Source: JABCPO02 sp963513115 (lineage in GTDB: Bacteria; Bacillota; Clostridia; TANB77; CAG-508). Taken from it: DNA of 13,665 nt. This document shows positions 1-8,097 of this stretch, in pieces. The position numbers were made by a program, and so were the translations under genes. The notes beneath the pieces are model-generated. The model searched no databases and was not told where the DNA came from. It saw only the letters and a list, made by a program, of their open reading frames with translations. Location of the stretch: positions 1 through 13,665 of the forward strand of contig CAUPPN010000017.1 of NCBI GenBank assembly GCA_963513115.1, read 5' to 3'. The first letter of the stretch is position 1, and the number at the start of each line of letters is the position of its first letter.

Positions 1-1497
1 ATCTAGACTTTGCCTCCCATAGCATGTGGAAAGTATAACCTCCTAATGCTATCAATATTAATAGTATTATCTCATTTGATATATATTTACTTTTTAAACT
101 TGAAAATATAATTATTATTGCTCTTATTGAAATAAATATTAATATAGCTTTTTGTGTTAAACTAATAATTTCTTCATATTTTATAATTTCTTTGTTTTTT
201 ATATTATCTTCATTATCTAAATTCAAGTAATTCCATGTTGAACCATATGTATTTTCTGACCACATTGAAACACTTTTTGTAATATAAAATTCTTTAATTA
301 ATTTTGGATTATGTAAAAACTCTTTTAATCTTTTTTCTATTCCTCTCTTATAGTAGTCTACTGCACCATTTGGATCTTTTCTTCCTGGCTCACCTGCAAG
401 TCCACTATACCATCCATTTGCTCTTTCTGATGGCATCATTCCCATATATATATATCCAACAGTTGGATATGGTTTTCTTTCATTTAAATTATATTTTTTA
501 ACCATGTTATTTGTAAGTACTTTAGGTGGTAAATATACTATTATAATGAATATAAAAATTAAAGAAAGTAACTTAAATATGTAATTCTTATTTTCTTTTT
601 CTAATGTTTCATTAAATTCATCTTCTTCTCTTTGTGATACTAGTATAGTTTTTTCACTTGTTATTTCACTTTCTTTTTTCTTTTTTGCAATATTATCTAG
701 TGAATTAAAAATCAAATACATAAATTGTGCAATTACAATTATCATACTGTTTTTCCTAAATATTATTGCAAACATCATCGCAATTGCTGCAAATATCATA
801 TATTTAGAATTTCGTTTTTCTGATTCATTATATTCTGTATATTTTAAAACATAGTATGTACCAATTAATGTCATATTTGAAGTGGTATAAAAAATATCAT
901 TGTTAAAAAGATTATAAGCCAATTAATCTTATGTTTTTTAGATAATATATCAGCTATTTTCGAAATCATAAATATAGATAACAAATTAAAGATTATATTA
1001 TATATCCAATATATTTTTTCACTACCATTAAATATTTTAAATATTTTTGAATATATTATAACTAATGGTATTTGATGTTTATGCATTGTTAAATAGTATC
1101 TATTTCCAGCACTTAGCTGATTATTATTTTTTATTTCCAATGCTGAATCATAAATTGAAAGTTGATCAGTTCTTATATTTGGACCACTGTGTATTGCTAA
1201 CATAGTTTGAAATATCAAACTTATTGATAAAAAAACAAATAGTAATATTTTTTTTATTTTTTCACTTTTAACTTCTAAAAGACTAACTAAAAATATTATT
1301 CCTATTGTAATTCCTATTTCAATATATTGCTTACTTGTTAATAATTTTGATGTTACTTCTTCTGAATAATCATTTTTAATATGTACATAGTAATTTAAAT
1401 TACCATAAAGTATCATTATAAACATAAATAATGCAATAACTAATATTATTCTTTTTAAAATGTCTGCTATCTTAGATTTTGTGTTTTCTAATTCCAA
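1..1497 (-). pseudogene. GT-C/GT39-like polytopic membrane glycosyltransferase, frameshifted and cut by the window edge
   Basis: Two minus-strand reading frames make one membrane protein. The first (1497 to 871, 208 aa) starts at TTG 1495-1497 behind an AGGAG at 1504-1508. It has two early membrane segments, a periplasmic-looking stretch with RTDQLSIYDSAL and MHKHQIPL, then more membrane segments. The second frame (874 to the window edge, 291 codons, no stop) continues as TLIGTYYVLKY, further hydrophobic segments and a soluble loop with YMGMMPSERANGWYSG. Adding one T to the T6 run (minus strand, 889-894) joins them smoothly as MIFFYTTSNMTLIGTYY. The second frame's ATG overlaps the TGA and has no ribosome binding site, so a frameshift fits better than two genes. 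The TDQ...A region resembles polytopic GT39/PMT-type sugar transferases that use lipid-linked donors; this is inferred from motif and topology. It lies 16 bp after a GtrB-like gene, its likely donor supplier. It could be a true mutation, slippage-expressed, or a sequencing error. Confidence 0.6.
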
Positions 1498-1513
1498 AAT
1501 ATTCTCCTATAAT

Positions 1514-2506
1514 CTAAAAATTTTCTTTTGTATTTTCTATTCTTTTTCCATTGTATTCATCAACATAAAACGCTTTTCTTGCTTTAGTTTCTACATATAC
1601 AGTTCCTATATATTCTGCAATTATCCATAACATACCTGTAAGTACTGTCATAAAAATAGTAAGAATTGTATATAATAGTAGCTCAGAATTGTGTCCATTT
1701 ATGCATAGTGCTACTAAGTACCAAACTAACAAAGCAAAAGATATTATTCCAAATGCTATTACGAGTTTTAACATATGTCTTATTAATTTTTTACCAGATC
1801 CTATTACACCTTCTATTGCTAGATCTACCATCTTAGCTAGGTTGAATTTTGTCTCTCCTGCTTCTCTTTCTTTTCTATCAAATAATACTGCTTTTTGATT
1901 ATACCCTATATGGTTAAATAATGACTTATTATTTCTAGATATTTCTGGCATTTGTTTTAGTACATTAACGCATCTCTTATCAATAAGCCTGCAATCTCCA
2001 GTATCTACATCTACTTCAATATCTGATAATTCTTTTACTACCTTGTAATACATTTTAGATGTAAACTTTTTGAAAAATGTTTCACCTGCTCTTGATTTTC
2101 TTTTTGCATATACTTGATCATATCCTTGTTCCCACCATTTAATAAACTCTGGTATAAGTGATGGTGGATCTTGAAGATCAGCATCAAAAAATGCTACTGC
2201 ATCAGTATCATCTGTTACATACATTATTCCTGCATATACTGCAAGTTCCTTTCCGTGATTTCTAGATAAATTAACATATGAAACTCTACTATCTTTTTGC
2301 CTTAGCTCTTTCATTATAGAAAGAGTTCTATCCTTACTTCCATCATTTATAAATAATATTTCAAAATCATATTCTTTAATATCATTAATTACTTTAGTTA
2401 CTTCATCATAAAAATCATTTAAAACTTCTTCTTCATTGTATGCTGCAACCAATATACATATTTTTTTCTTTTTCTTATTTTCAGCATTCGCCTCAATTTC
2501 TTCCAT
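1514..2506 (-). CDS. GT2 glycosyltransferase, GtrB/DPM1-like, two C-terminal membrane helices
   Basis: This 330-aa protein probably transfers a sugar from a nucleotide sugar to undecaprenyl (polyprenyl) phosphate on the cytoplasmic face of the membrane. Family GT2 marks are clear: VAAYNEEEVL near residues 20-29, FINDGSKDRT at 52-61, the metal-binding DAD at 108-110 followed by LQDPP, and DTGDCRLID at 168-176, equivalent to the DxGDFRL block of GtrB and DPM1 proteins. REAGETKF at 214-221 matches the R-x-AG-x-(S/T)-K segment. Two hydrophobic helices follow (about 247-268 and 275-299), then the AEYIGTVYVETK tail usual for GtrB. The start has AAGGAAAA upstream. The N-terminal KKKKK stretch precedes the Rossmann core. 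The next gene begins 16 bp downstream and is a polytopic sugar-transferase-like protein, so the pair probably glycosylates an envelope polymer or protein. The sugar cannot be read from sequence. Confidence 0.88.
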   Translation of the reverse strand: MEEIEANAENKKKKKICILVAAYNEEEVLNDFYDEVTKVINDIKEYDFEILFINDGSKDRTLSIMKELRQKDSRVSYVNLSRNHGKELAVYAGIMYVTDDTDAVAFFDADLQDPPSLIPEFIKWWEQGYDQVYAKRKSRAGETFFKKFTSKMYYKVVKELSDIEVDVDTGDCRLIDKRCVNVLKQMPEISRNNKSLFNHIGYNQKAVLFDRKEREAGETKFNLAKMVDLAIEGVIGSGKKLIRHMLKLVIAFGIISFALLVWYLVALCINGHNSELLLYTILTIFMTVLTGMLWIIAEYIGTVYVETKARKAFYVDEYNGKRIENTKENF

Positions 2507-2587
2507 ATTACAATTTTCCTTTTCTCTTTTTTATTGATTCATATTTTAAATTATATTATTCTTACTTTTTTAAATAATTATACTTAA

Positions 2588-2616
2588 AAAATATCATATA
2601 TCTACTGTTTTTTCAA
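2588..2616 (-). promoter_or_regulatory. Candidate promoter of the GT2-membrane transferase pair
   Basis: Read on the minus strand, TTGAAA (2611-2616) is followed by a 17-base spacer and TATTTT (2588-2593), which is preceded by TGA as in an extended -10. It lies about 80 bp upstream of the GT2 start. In DNA this AT-rich, chance matches are common, so this is only a candidate. Confidence 0.4.
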
Positions 2617-2747
2617 TAATTTATATGTGATATAACTTTTTTAAATATTATTATAGATAATCTTATACAATTGATTATTCTCACTTTATATTTTTTTAAT
2701 TAATTATTTTTTATACATTATATTTTTCATATATAATTATATATTTA

Positions 2748-2777
2748 TTTACTTTAATTTAATTTAAATACTATAAT
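2748..2777 (+). promoter_or_regulatory. Candidate promoter of pflB-pflA
   Basis: TTTACT (2748-2753) and TATAAT (2772-2777) are separated by 18 bases and lie about 65 bp before the pflB start. The -10 is perfect but the -35 is weak, and other TATAAT-like strings occur nearby (for example 2791-2796). Confidence 0.35.
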
Positions 2778-2842
2778 TTATATATAATATTATAATATAT
2801 TTAAGCTATATTATTTTAAACATATATAATTGGAGGTATTAA

Positions 2843-5074
2843 ATGAAAGAAGAATGGAAAAACTTTGTTCCAGGTAATTGGCAAAATGAAATTAATGTTC
2901 GTGATTTCATCCAAAAAAATTATACACCATATCTAGGTGATAGTTCCTTCCTTGAAGGGCCTACTAAAAGGACTGAAGATATTTGGCAAAAAGTATTAGA
3001 ACTATACAAAAAAGAAATTGCAAATGGTGGAGTACTTGCAGTATCTGCAGATGTAGCATCAACTATAACATCACATCCTGCAGGATATATTGATAAGGAT
3101 AATGAATTAATCGTTGGACTTCAAACAGATGCACCACTTAAAAGAGCTATAATGCCAAAGGGTGGTTTTAGAATAGTAGAAAAGTCATGCAAAGCAGCTG
3201 GTGTAGAAATTGATCCTAATATAAAGGAGATATACACAAAACATAGAACAACACATAATGATGGAGTTTTTGCAGCATATACTCCTGATATTAGAAAGGC
3301 AAGATCTAATCATCTTTTAACAGGTCTTCCTGATGGATATGGTAGAGGTAGAATTATAGGTGATTATAGAAGAGTTGCACTATATGGAGTAGATTTCTTA
3401 ATTGAAGAAAAGAAAAGAGAAAAACATCTTACTACTTCTTCAGATATTACAGAAGATATTATACTTCAAAGAGAAGAATTATCTATGCAAATACAAGCAC
3501 TTATGGAATTAAAAGAGCTTGGTAATCTTTATGGTTTTGATATTTCAAAGCCTGCTAAATCTGCAAAAGAAGCTATACAGTGGACATATTTTGGTTATCT
3601 TTCTGCAATAAAAGAACAAAATGGTGCAGCTATGAGTCTTGGTAGAACTTCTACATTTTTGGATATATATATTGAAAGAGACCTAAAAGAAGGAAAAATT
3701 ACTGAAAAAGAAGCTCAAGAATTAATGGATGATTTTGTAATAAAGCTTCGTCTTGTTAGATTCTTAAGAACACCAGAATATGATGAGCTATTTAGTGGTG
3801 ATCCAGTTTGGGTTACTGAGTCAATTGGTGGTATGGGCTTAGATGGTAGAACTCTTGTTACTAAAAATTCTTTTAGAGTATTACATACTTTAGAAAATAT
3901 GGGATCTGCCCCAGAACCTAACTTAACAGTTCTATGGAGCACAAGACTTCCACAAGGTTTTAAAAATTATGCATCATCTCTTTCTATTAAAACAAGTTCT
4001 ATACAATATGAAAATGATGATCTTATGAGAACATATTGGGGTGATGATTATGGAATAGCATGTTGTGTATCTGCCATGAGAATTGGTAAGCAAATGCAAT
4101 TTTTTGGTGCTAGAACAAATCTTGCAAAGGCACTACTTTATGCAATTAACGGTGGTGTAGATGAAATTACTTTTGACCAAGTAATACCTAAGTTTGAAAA
4201 AATCTCATCAGAGTATTTAGATTATAATGAAGTAATGGAAAAATATGACCAGGTGCTAGACTATGTTGCTAAAATATATATTAATGCACTTAATATAATC
4301 CACTACATGCATGACAAATATTGCTATGAGACTATAGAAATGGCATTACATGATAAGGAAATATTTAGAACAATGGCAACTGGTATTGCAGGGCTTTCAG
4401 TAGTAGCTGACTCTCTTTCTGCAATTAAATATGCAAAAGTTAAACCTATAAGAAATGAAAATGGTATTGCTGTTAACTTTGAAATTGAAGGTGATTATCC
4501 TAAGTTTGGAAATGATGATGAAAGAGTGGATCAAATAGCAGTAGATATTATAAAAACATTTATGAACAAATTAAAAGAACACAAAACATATAGGAATAGT
4601 TACCATACAATGTCAATCCTTACTATTACATCAAATGTAGTATATGGTAAGAATACGGGGGCTACTCCAGATGGTAGAGAAGCTGGTCTTCCTTTTGCTC
4701 CTGGTGCAAACCCAATGCATGGTAGAGATACAAATGGTGCTCTTGCTGCATTAAACTCTGTAGCTAAACTTCCTTATGCATATGCAGAAGATGGTATATC
4801 ATATACTTTTGCAATTGAACCAAATACATTAGGTTCAAATAATGAGGCTAAAGAAAAGAATTTAGTATCACTTCTTGATGGATATTTTTCAAAGGGTGCA
4901 CAACATTTAAATGTTAATGTATTTAACAGAGAATTATTAATTGATGCTATGGAACATCCTGAGCTTTATCCACAACTAACTATTAGAGTTTCAGGTTATG
5001 CAGTTAACTTTAACAAATTAACTCGTGAGCAACAATTAGATGTAATTAATAGAACAATTCATGAAAGGATATAA
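2843..5074 (+). CDS. pflB: Formate C-acetyltransferase (pyruvate formate-lyase)
   Basis: This glycyl radical enzyme converts pyruvate and CoA to acetyl-CoA and formate in anaerobic fermentation. At 743 aa it is close to the usual 740-760. The paired catalytic cysteines are C407-C408 in GIACCVSAMRIGKQ. The radical glycine is G718 in RVSGYAVNF near the C-terminus, as in classical PFL. The N-terminal WKNFVPGNWQNEINVRDFI, the substrate-pocket sequence HNDGVFAAYTPDIRKARSNH and TPDGREAGLPFAPGANPMHGRD also match true PFL rather than glycerol dehydratase or choline lyase relatives. The start has GGAGG at 2832-2836 with 6 bases to the ATG. The activase gene begins 2 bp after the stop, so the two are translationally coupled. 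All residues needed for activity are present. The enzyme is cytoplasmic and oxygen-sensitive once activated. Confidence 0.97.
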   Translation: MKEEWKNFVPGNWQNEINVRDFIQKNYTPYLGDSSFLEGPTKRTEDIWQKVLELYKKEIANGGVLAVSADVASTITSHPAGYIDKDNELIVGLQTDAPLKRAIMPKGGFRIVEKSCKAAGVEIDPNIKEIYTKHRTTHNDGVFAAYTPDIRKARSNHLLTGLPDGYGRGRIIGDYRRVALYGVDFLIEEKKREKHLTTSSDITEDIILQREELSMQIQALMELKELGNLYGFDISKPAKSAKEAIQWTYFGYLSAIKEQNGAAMSLGRTSTFLDIYIERDLKEGKITEKEAQELMDDFVIKLRLVRFLRTPEYDELFSGDPVWVTESIGGMGLDGRTLVTKNSFRVLHTLENMGSAPEPNLTVLWSTRLPQGFKNYASSLSIKTSSIQYENDDLMRTYWGDDYGIACCVSAMRIGKQMQFFGARTNLAKALLYAINGGVDEITFDQVIPKFEKISSEYLDYNEVMEKYDQVLDYVAKIYINALNIIHYMHDKYCYETIEMALHDKEIFRTMATGIAGLSVVADSLSAIKYAKVKPIRNENGIAVNFEIEGDYPKFGNDDERVDQIAVDIIKTFMNKLKEHKTYRNSYHTMSILTITSNVVYGKNTGATPDGREAGLPFAPGANPMHGRDTNGALAALNSVAKLPYAYAEDGISYTFAIEPNTLGSNNEAKEKNLVSLLDGYFSKGAQHLNVNVFNRELLIDAMEHPELYPQLTIRVSGYAVNFNKLTREQQLDVINRTIHERI

Positions 5075-5076
5075 TT

Positions 5077-5811
5077 ATGAAAGGATATATACATTCTTAT
5101 GAAACATTTGCAACTTTAGATGGGCCCGGTATTCGCTTTGTTGTTTTTATGCAGGGGTGTAAGCTTAAGTGCAAATATTGTCATAACAGAGATACTTGGA
5201 AAGAAAATGTTGGTAATCTTGTAGATATTGAAACAGTTGTAGACAAGATATTAAATTATATACCATATTTTAAAGCATCAAATGGTGGTGTTACCGTATC
5301 TGGTGGTGACCCGCTTTGTCAGGTACCTTTTGTAACAGAGCTTTTCAAAAGACTTAAAATGTATAATATCCACACAGCACTTGATACTTCTGGTATGTTT
5401 GAAATTACAGATGAAATACAAGAACTACTTAAATATACTGATTTAGTGTTATTAGATATTAAGCATATCTCATCTAGTAAGTGTAAGAAATTAGTAGGTT
5501 TTGAAAATGACTTAGAATTAGCTTTTGCAAAATATCTAAGTGATAACAATATCCCTGTTTCTATTAGGCAAGTTGTAATACCTGGCATTACTGATGATGA
5601 GCATGATATACTAGATTTAAGAGAGTTTTTGAAAACATTAAACAACATCCACTATATTGACCTATTACCATATAGGAGTTTTGGTAAGTACAAATGGGAA
5701 AAACTTGGATTAAAATATCCACTAGATGGTGTAAGAGAAGCATCTAACGAAGATATATATCGTTTTAAGAGTATCTTAAGGCCTAATGATTTAATTAAGA
5801 AAAAGGAATAA
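5077..5811 (+). CDS. pflA: Pyruvate formate-lyase activating enzyme (radical SAM)
   Basis: This 244-aa radical SAM protein uses S-adenosylmethionine and a [4Fe-4S] cluster to create the glycyl radical on PflB (here probably G718). The cluster motif CxxxCxxC is C28-C32-C35 in GCKLKCKYCHNRDTW, with the PflA signature TLDGPGIRFVVFMQGC just before it. VTVSGGDPL is the SAM-binding GGxP-type block and DLVLLDIKH the later strand. DLLPYRSFGKYKWEKLG near the C-terminus is typical of PflA. Length and ends fit the family. Its AAAGGA ribosome binding site (5064-5069) lies inside the end of pflB. The product is a cytoplasmic partner of PflB; nothing seems missing. Confidence 0.96.
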   Translation: MKGYIHSYETFATLDGPGIRFVVFMQGCKLKCKYCHNRDTWKENVGNLVDIETVVDKILNYIPYFKASNGGVTVSGGDPLCQVPFVTELFKRLKMYNIHTALDTSGMFEITDEIQELLKYTDLVLLDIKHISSSKCKKLVGFENDLELAFAKYLSDNNIPVSIRQVVIPGITDDEHDILDLREFLKTLNNIHYIDLLPYRSFGKYKWEKLGLKYPLDGVREASNEDIYRFKSILRPNDLIKKKE

Positions 5812-5890
5812 ATCAAAACTGAAAACATATATAGAAAATTATTGATTACAAAATATGATTGAAACACAAAATTAAATAATATATACAACA

Positions 5891-5922
5891 AAAAATAATG
5901 CTATTAATTTAGCATTATTTTT
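5891..5922. terminator. Bidirectional intrinsic terminator between convergent pflA and thrS
   Basis: A perfect 13-bp inverted repeat, AAAAATAATGCTA (5891-5903) against TAGCATTATTTTT (5910-5922), encloses the 6-base loop TTAATT. GTTTTT follows on the plus strand. Because the left arm starts with an A-run, the minus-strand transcript also ends in a U-run. It lies 80 bp after the pflA stop and about 74 bp beyond the thrS stop, so it can serve both genes. Confidence 0.87.
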
Positions 5923-5995
5923 GTTTTTATATTCATATATTATTTTATTTTAGGTTATAACATAATTTTTAGCTTATATATTATATTTAAATTTT

Positions 5996-7828
5996 TTAGT
6001 CGTTTCCTTTTAGCTTTTTCATCTTTTCATGGTTTTCTTCAACTATTTTAGGAAGTTTCTTTTCTTGTATTTCTTTTAATATTTCTTTAATTATTTCTTC
6101 CTTCTTGCAACTTCCTTGTTCACCTTCATCTCTTGTTCTTACAGATACAGTACCTTCTTCTACTTCTTTTTGTCCTACTACTAACATGAATGGTATTTTA
6201 GATAGTCTAGCTTCTCTAATTTTGTATCCTATCTTTTCTGCTCTTTCGTCTACTACTACTCTAATATCATGTTTTTGCATTTCTTCTTTTAATTCATTTG
6301 CATATGATATTTGGTCTTCACTAATTGGTAGTATTGTAACTTGTGTAGGTGCTAACCATACTGGCATATTTCCTTTGTATTCTTCAATTATATATGACAT
6401 GAATCTATCTATTGTTCCAAGTATAGCTCTATGTATTACTACTGGTCTATGTTTTTGTCCATCTTCTCCTACATATTCTAGTTCAAATTTTTCTGGAAGT
6501 AGGAAGTCTAATTGTATTGTTGAAAGTGTAATATCGTGCCCTATAGCTGTAGCTATTTGTACATCTAGTTTTGGACCATAGAATGCTGCTTCACCTTCTG
6601 CTTCATAATAATCTATACCTAATTCTTTTAATGTATCTCTTAATTGGTTTTCAGCGCTATCCCACATTTCATCATTTTGGAAGTATTTAACCTTATCATT
6701 CTTATCTCTTAAAGATAATCTCATTGAATAATCTGTAATTCCAAAATCCTTGTATACATCTTGTAGTAATTCTATTACATCTTTAAACACTTGACTAATT
6801 TGTGAATGCATTGCAAATATGTGTGAGTCATTTTGACACATTTGTCTAACTCTTTCAAGTCCTAATACTGCTCCACTTCTTTCATATCTAAAGTCATGTG
6901 CAAGTTCACCAATCTTAAGTGGTAAGTCTCTATATGAATGTAATGCATGTTGATATACAAGCATATGGTGTGGACAATTCATTGGCCTTAAAACTAGCTC
7001 TTCATTATCTAATTCCATTTTAGGGAACATATCATCCCTATAATGATCCCAATGTCCAGATATCTTGTATAAGTCTGTTCTTGCAAGTGATGGAGTATAT
7101 ACATGTAGGTATCCTCTTTTAATTTCCTTATCTTCAATATATCTAGATAATTCTCTTCTAATTACAGCTCCATTTGGTAAGTATAATGGAAGTCCTGCAC
7201 CTACTAATTCATGTGTCATAAAATAGTCTTGTTCTTTGTTTATTCTTCTATGATCTCTTTCTTTTGCTTCTTCTAGCATTTCTAAATGTTCATCTAACAT
7301 ACTCTTTTTAGGGAAAGTTACTCCATATATTCTTTGAAGCATCTTATTATCTTCGCTTCCTCTCCAATATGCTCCGCTTGTTGAAAGTAGTTTTATAGCC
7401 TTTATACCAGATATATTTTCAATATGTGGTCCTTTGCATAGGTCTACAAATTCACCAACTTTGTATATTCCAACATTTTTTTCACCTTTTTCCTTAAGTT
7501 CTTTTAGTAACTCAACTTTATATATTTCACCCTTTTCATCAAAGAAAGATATTGCCTCGTCTATATTCATTTCACTTTTTTCAACATCATACCCTTCTTT
7601 AACAATCTTTTTCATTTCTTCTTCTATTTTTTCTAAGTCTTCATCAGTGAACTTATGTTCCAAATCAAAATCATAATAGAAACCATCATCTATTGCAGGT
7701 CCTATTGCAACTTTAACTTCTGGGAATAATCTTTTAACAGCAAGTGCCATTACATGTGATGAAGTATGCCAAAAAGTCTTTTCCTCTACTTCTTGTGTTT
7801 TTCCACCGCCTAATTTTATTTTTAACAT
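5996..7828 (-). CDS. thrS: Threonine-tRNA ligase lacking the N-terminal TGS domain
   Basis: This class II synthetase attaches threonine to tRNA-Thr. The 610-aa protein begins almost at once with the editing domain: HTSSH at residues 21-25 is the HxxxH motif and CKGPH at 131-135 supplies the other editing residues. The catalytic core follows, with zinc ligands C285 (MNCPHH), H336 (NDSHIF) and H466 (VIHRAILG), and motif 2 as RYERSGAVLGLERVRQ. The anticodon-binding domain spans about 491-585, then a short charged tail. Most bacterial ThrRS are about 640 aa and carry a roughly 60-aa TGS domain first; here only about 17 residues precede the editing domain. The start is supported by AGAGGAAA at 7831-7838, and no upstream extension is evident. 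No T-box motif (AGGGTGG-type) was seen upstream. The gene lies downstream of xerD, which appears to have its own terminator. Confidence 0.95.
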   Translation of the reverse strand: MLKIKLGGGKTQEVEEKTFWHTSSHVMALAVKRLFPEVKVAIGPAIDDGFYYDFDLEHKFTDEDLEKIEEEMKKIVKEGYDVEKSEMNIDEAISFFDEKGEIYKVELLKELKEKGEKNVGIYKVGEFVDLCKGPHIENISGIKAIKLLSTSGAYWRGSEDNKMLQRIYGVTFPKKSMLDEHLEMLEEAKERDHRRINKEQDYFMTHELVGAGLPLYLPNGAVIRRELSRYIEDKEIKRGYLHVYTPSLARTDLYKISGHWDHYRDDMFPKMELDNEELVLRPMNCPHHMLVYQHALHSYRDLPLKIGELAHDFRYERSGAVLGLERVRQMCQNDSHIFAMHSQISQVFKDVIELLQDVYKDFGITDYSMRLSLRDKNDKVKYFQNDEMWDSAENQLRDTLKELGIDYYEAEGEAAFYGPKLDVQIATAIGHDITLSTIQLDFLLPEKFELEYVGEDGQKHRPVVIHRAILGTIDRFMSYIIEEYKGNMPVWLAPTQVTILPISEDQISYANELKEEMQKHDIRVVVDERAEKIGYKIREARLSKIPFMLVVGQKEVEEGTVSVRTRDEGEQGSCKKEEIIKEILKEIQEKKLPKIVEENHEKMKKLKGND

Positions 7829-8040
7829 ATTTTCCTCTTTTCCATATTTTAATAATTATATTCTTATATTTTAACATAATTTCAAATATTTTTAAAATTA
7901 ATTTTATACAATTTATTATATTTTTTCTTATTTTTTTACTTTCTTTTCTTATTATTATATTTTCTTGTATTTTGTTTTGCTTATTTTATTTTAGCACCAA
8001 CTTATACAAAATATATTTATTGTATTTTAGGTACAATAAA

Positions 8041-8080
8041 AGACGTCATTTCCTACTTAACCTAAGTATAATTGACGTCT
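8041..8080 (-). terminator. Nested hairpin, probable terminator of the Xer gene
   Basis: The outer arms AGACGTCA (8041-8048) and TGACGTCT (8073-8080) form 8 bp. Inside, TACTTA (8054-8059) and TAAGTA (8063-8068) form a second 6-bp stem with loop ACC, separated by a small internal loop. In the minus-strand transcript the structure begins 17 nt after the recombinase stop and is followed by TTTATTG, a modest U-tract. It also sits upstream of thrS, so a leader or operator role is not excluded. Confidence 0.55.
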
Positions 8081-8097
8081 ATTAATTACATATTATT

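Larger units (their letters stand above)
2507..2842. other. Divergent intergenic spacer between the GT2 gene and pflB
   Basis: This 336-bp stretch is almost pure A+T and holds no credible coding frame. It separates divergently transcribed genes and must carry promoters for both; one candidate for each direction is listed. No clear Rex or Fnr operator palindrome, riboswitch or terminator was recognised. The only GC-richer stretch is the pflB ribosome binding site GGAGG at 2832-2836. Confidence 0.7.

Noticed and set aside
304..501. Plus-strand 65-codon frame at the left edge
   Set aside because: The minus strand here encodes the continuing membrane transferase; this is a shadow without a ribosome binding site.
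2620..2700. Fnr/Crp-like operator (TGTGATATAAC) ahead of pflB
   Set aside because: Only one half-site is visible; no symmetrical partner is present at the required spacing.
6105..6581. Plus-strand 158-codon open frame inside thrS
   Set aside because: It is antisense to a well-supported synthetase gene, with Ser/Cys-rich composition typical of a shadow frame.
7744..8085. Plus-strand open frame of 113 codons over the thrS start and its upstream spacer
   Set aside because: It is a hydrophobic Phe/Ile/Leu-rich translation of AT-rich DNA, overlaps the start of thrS on the other strand and has no ribosome binding site.
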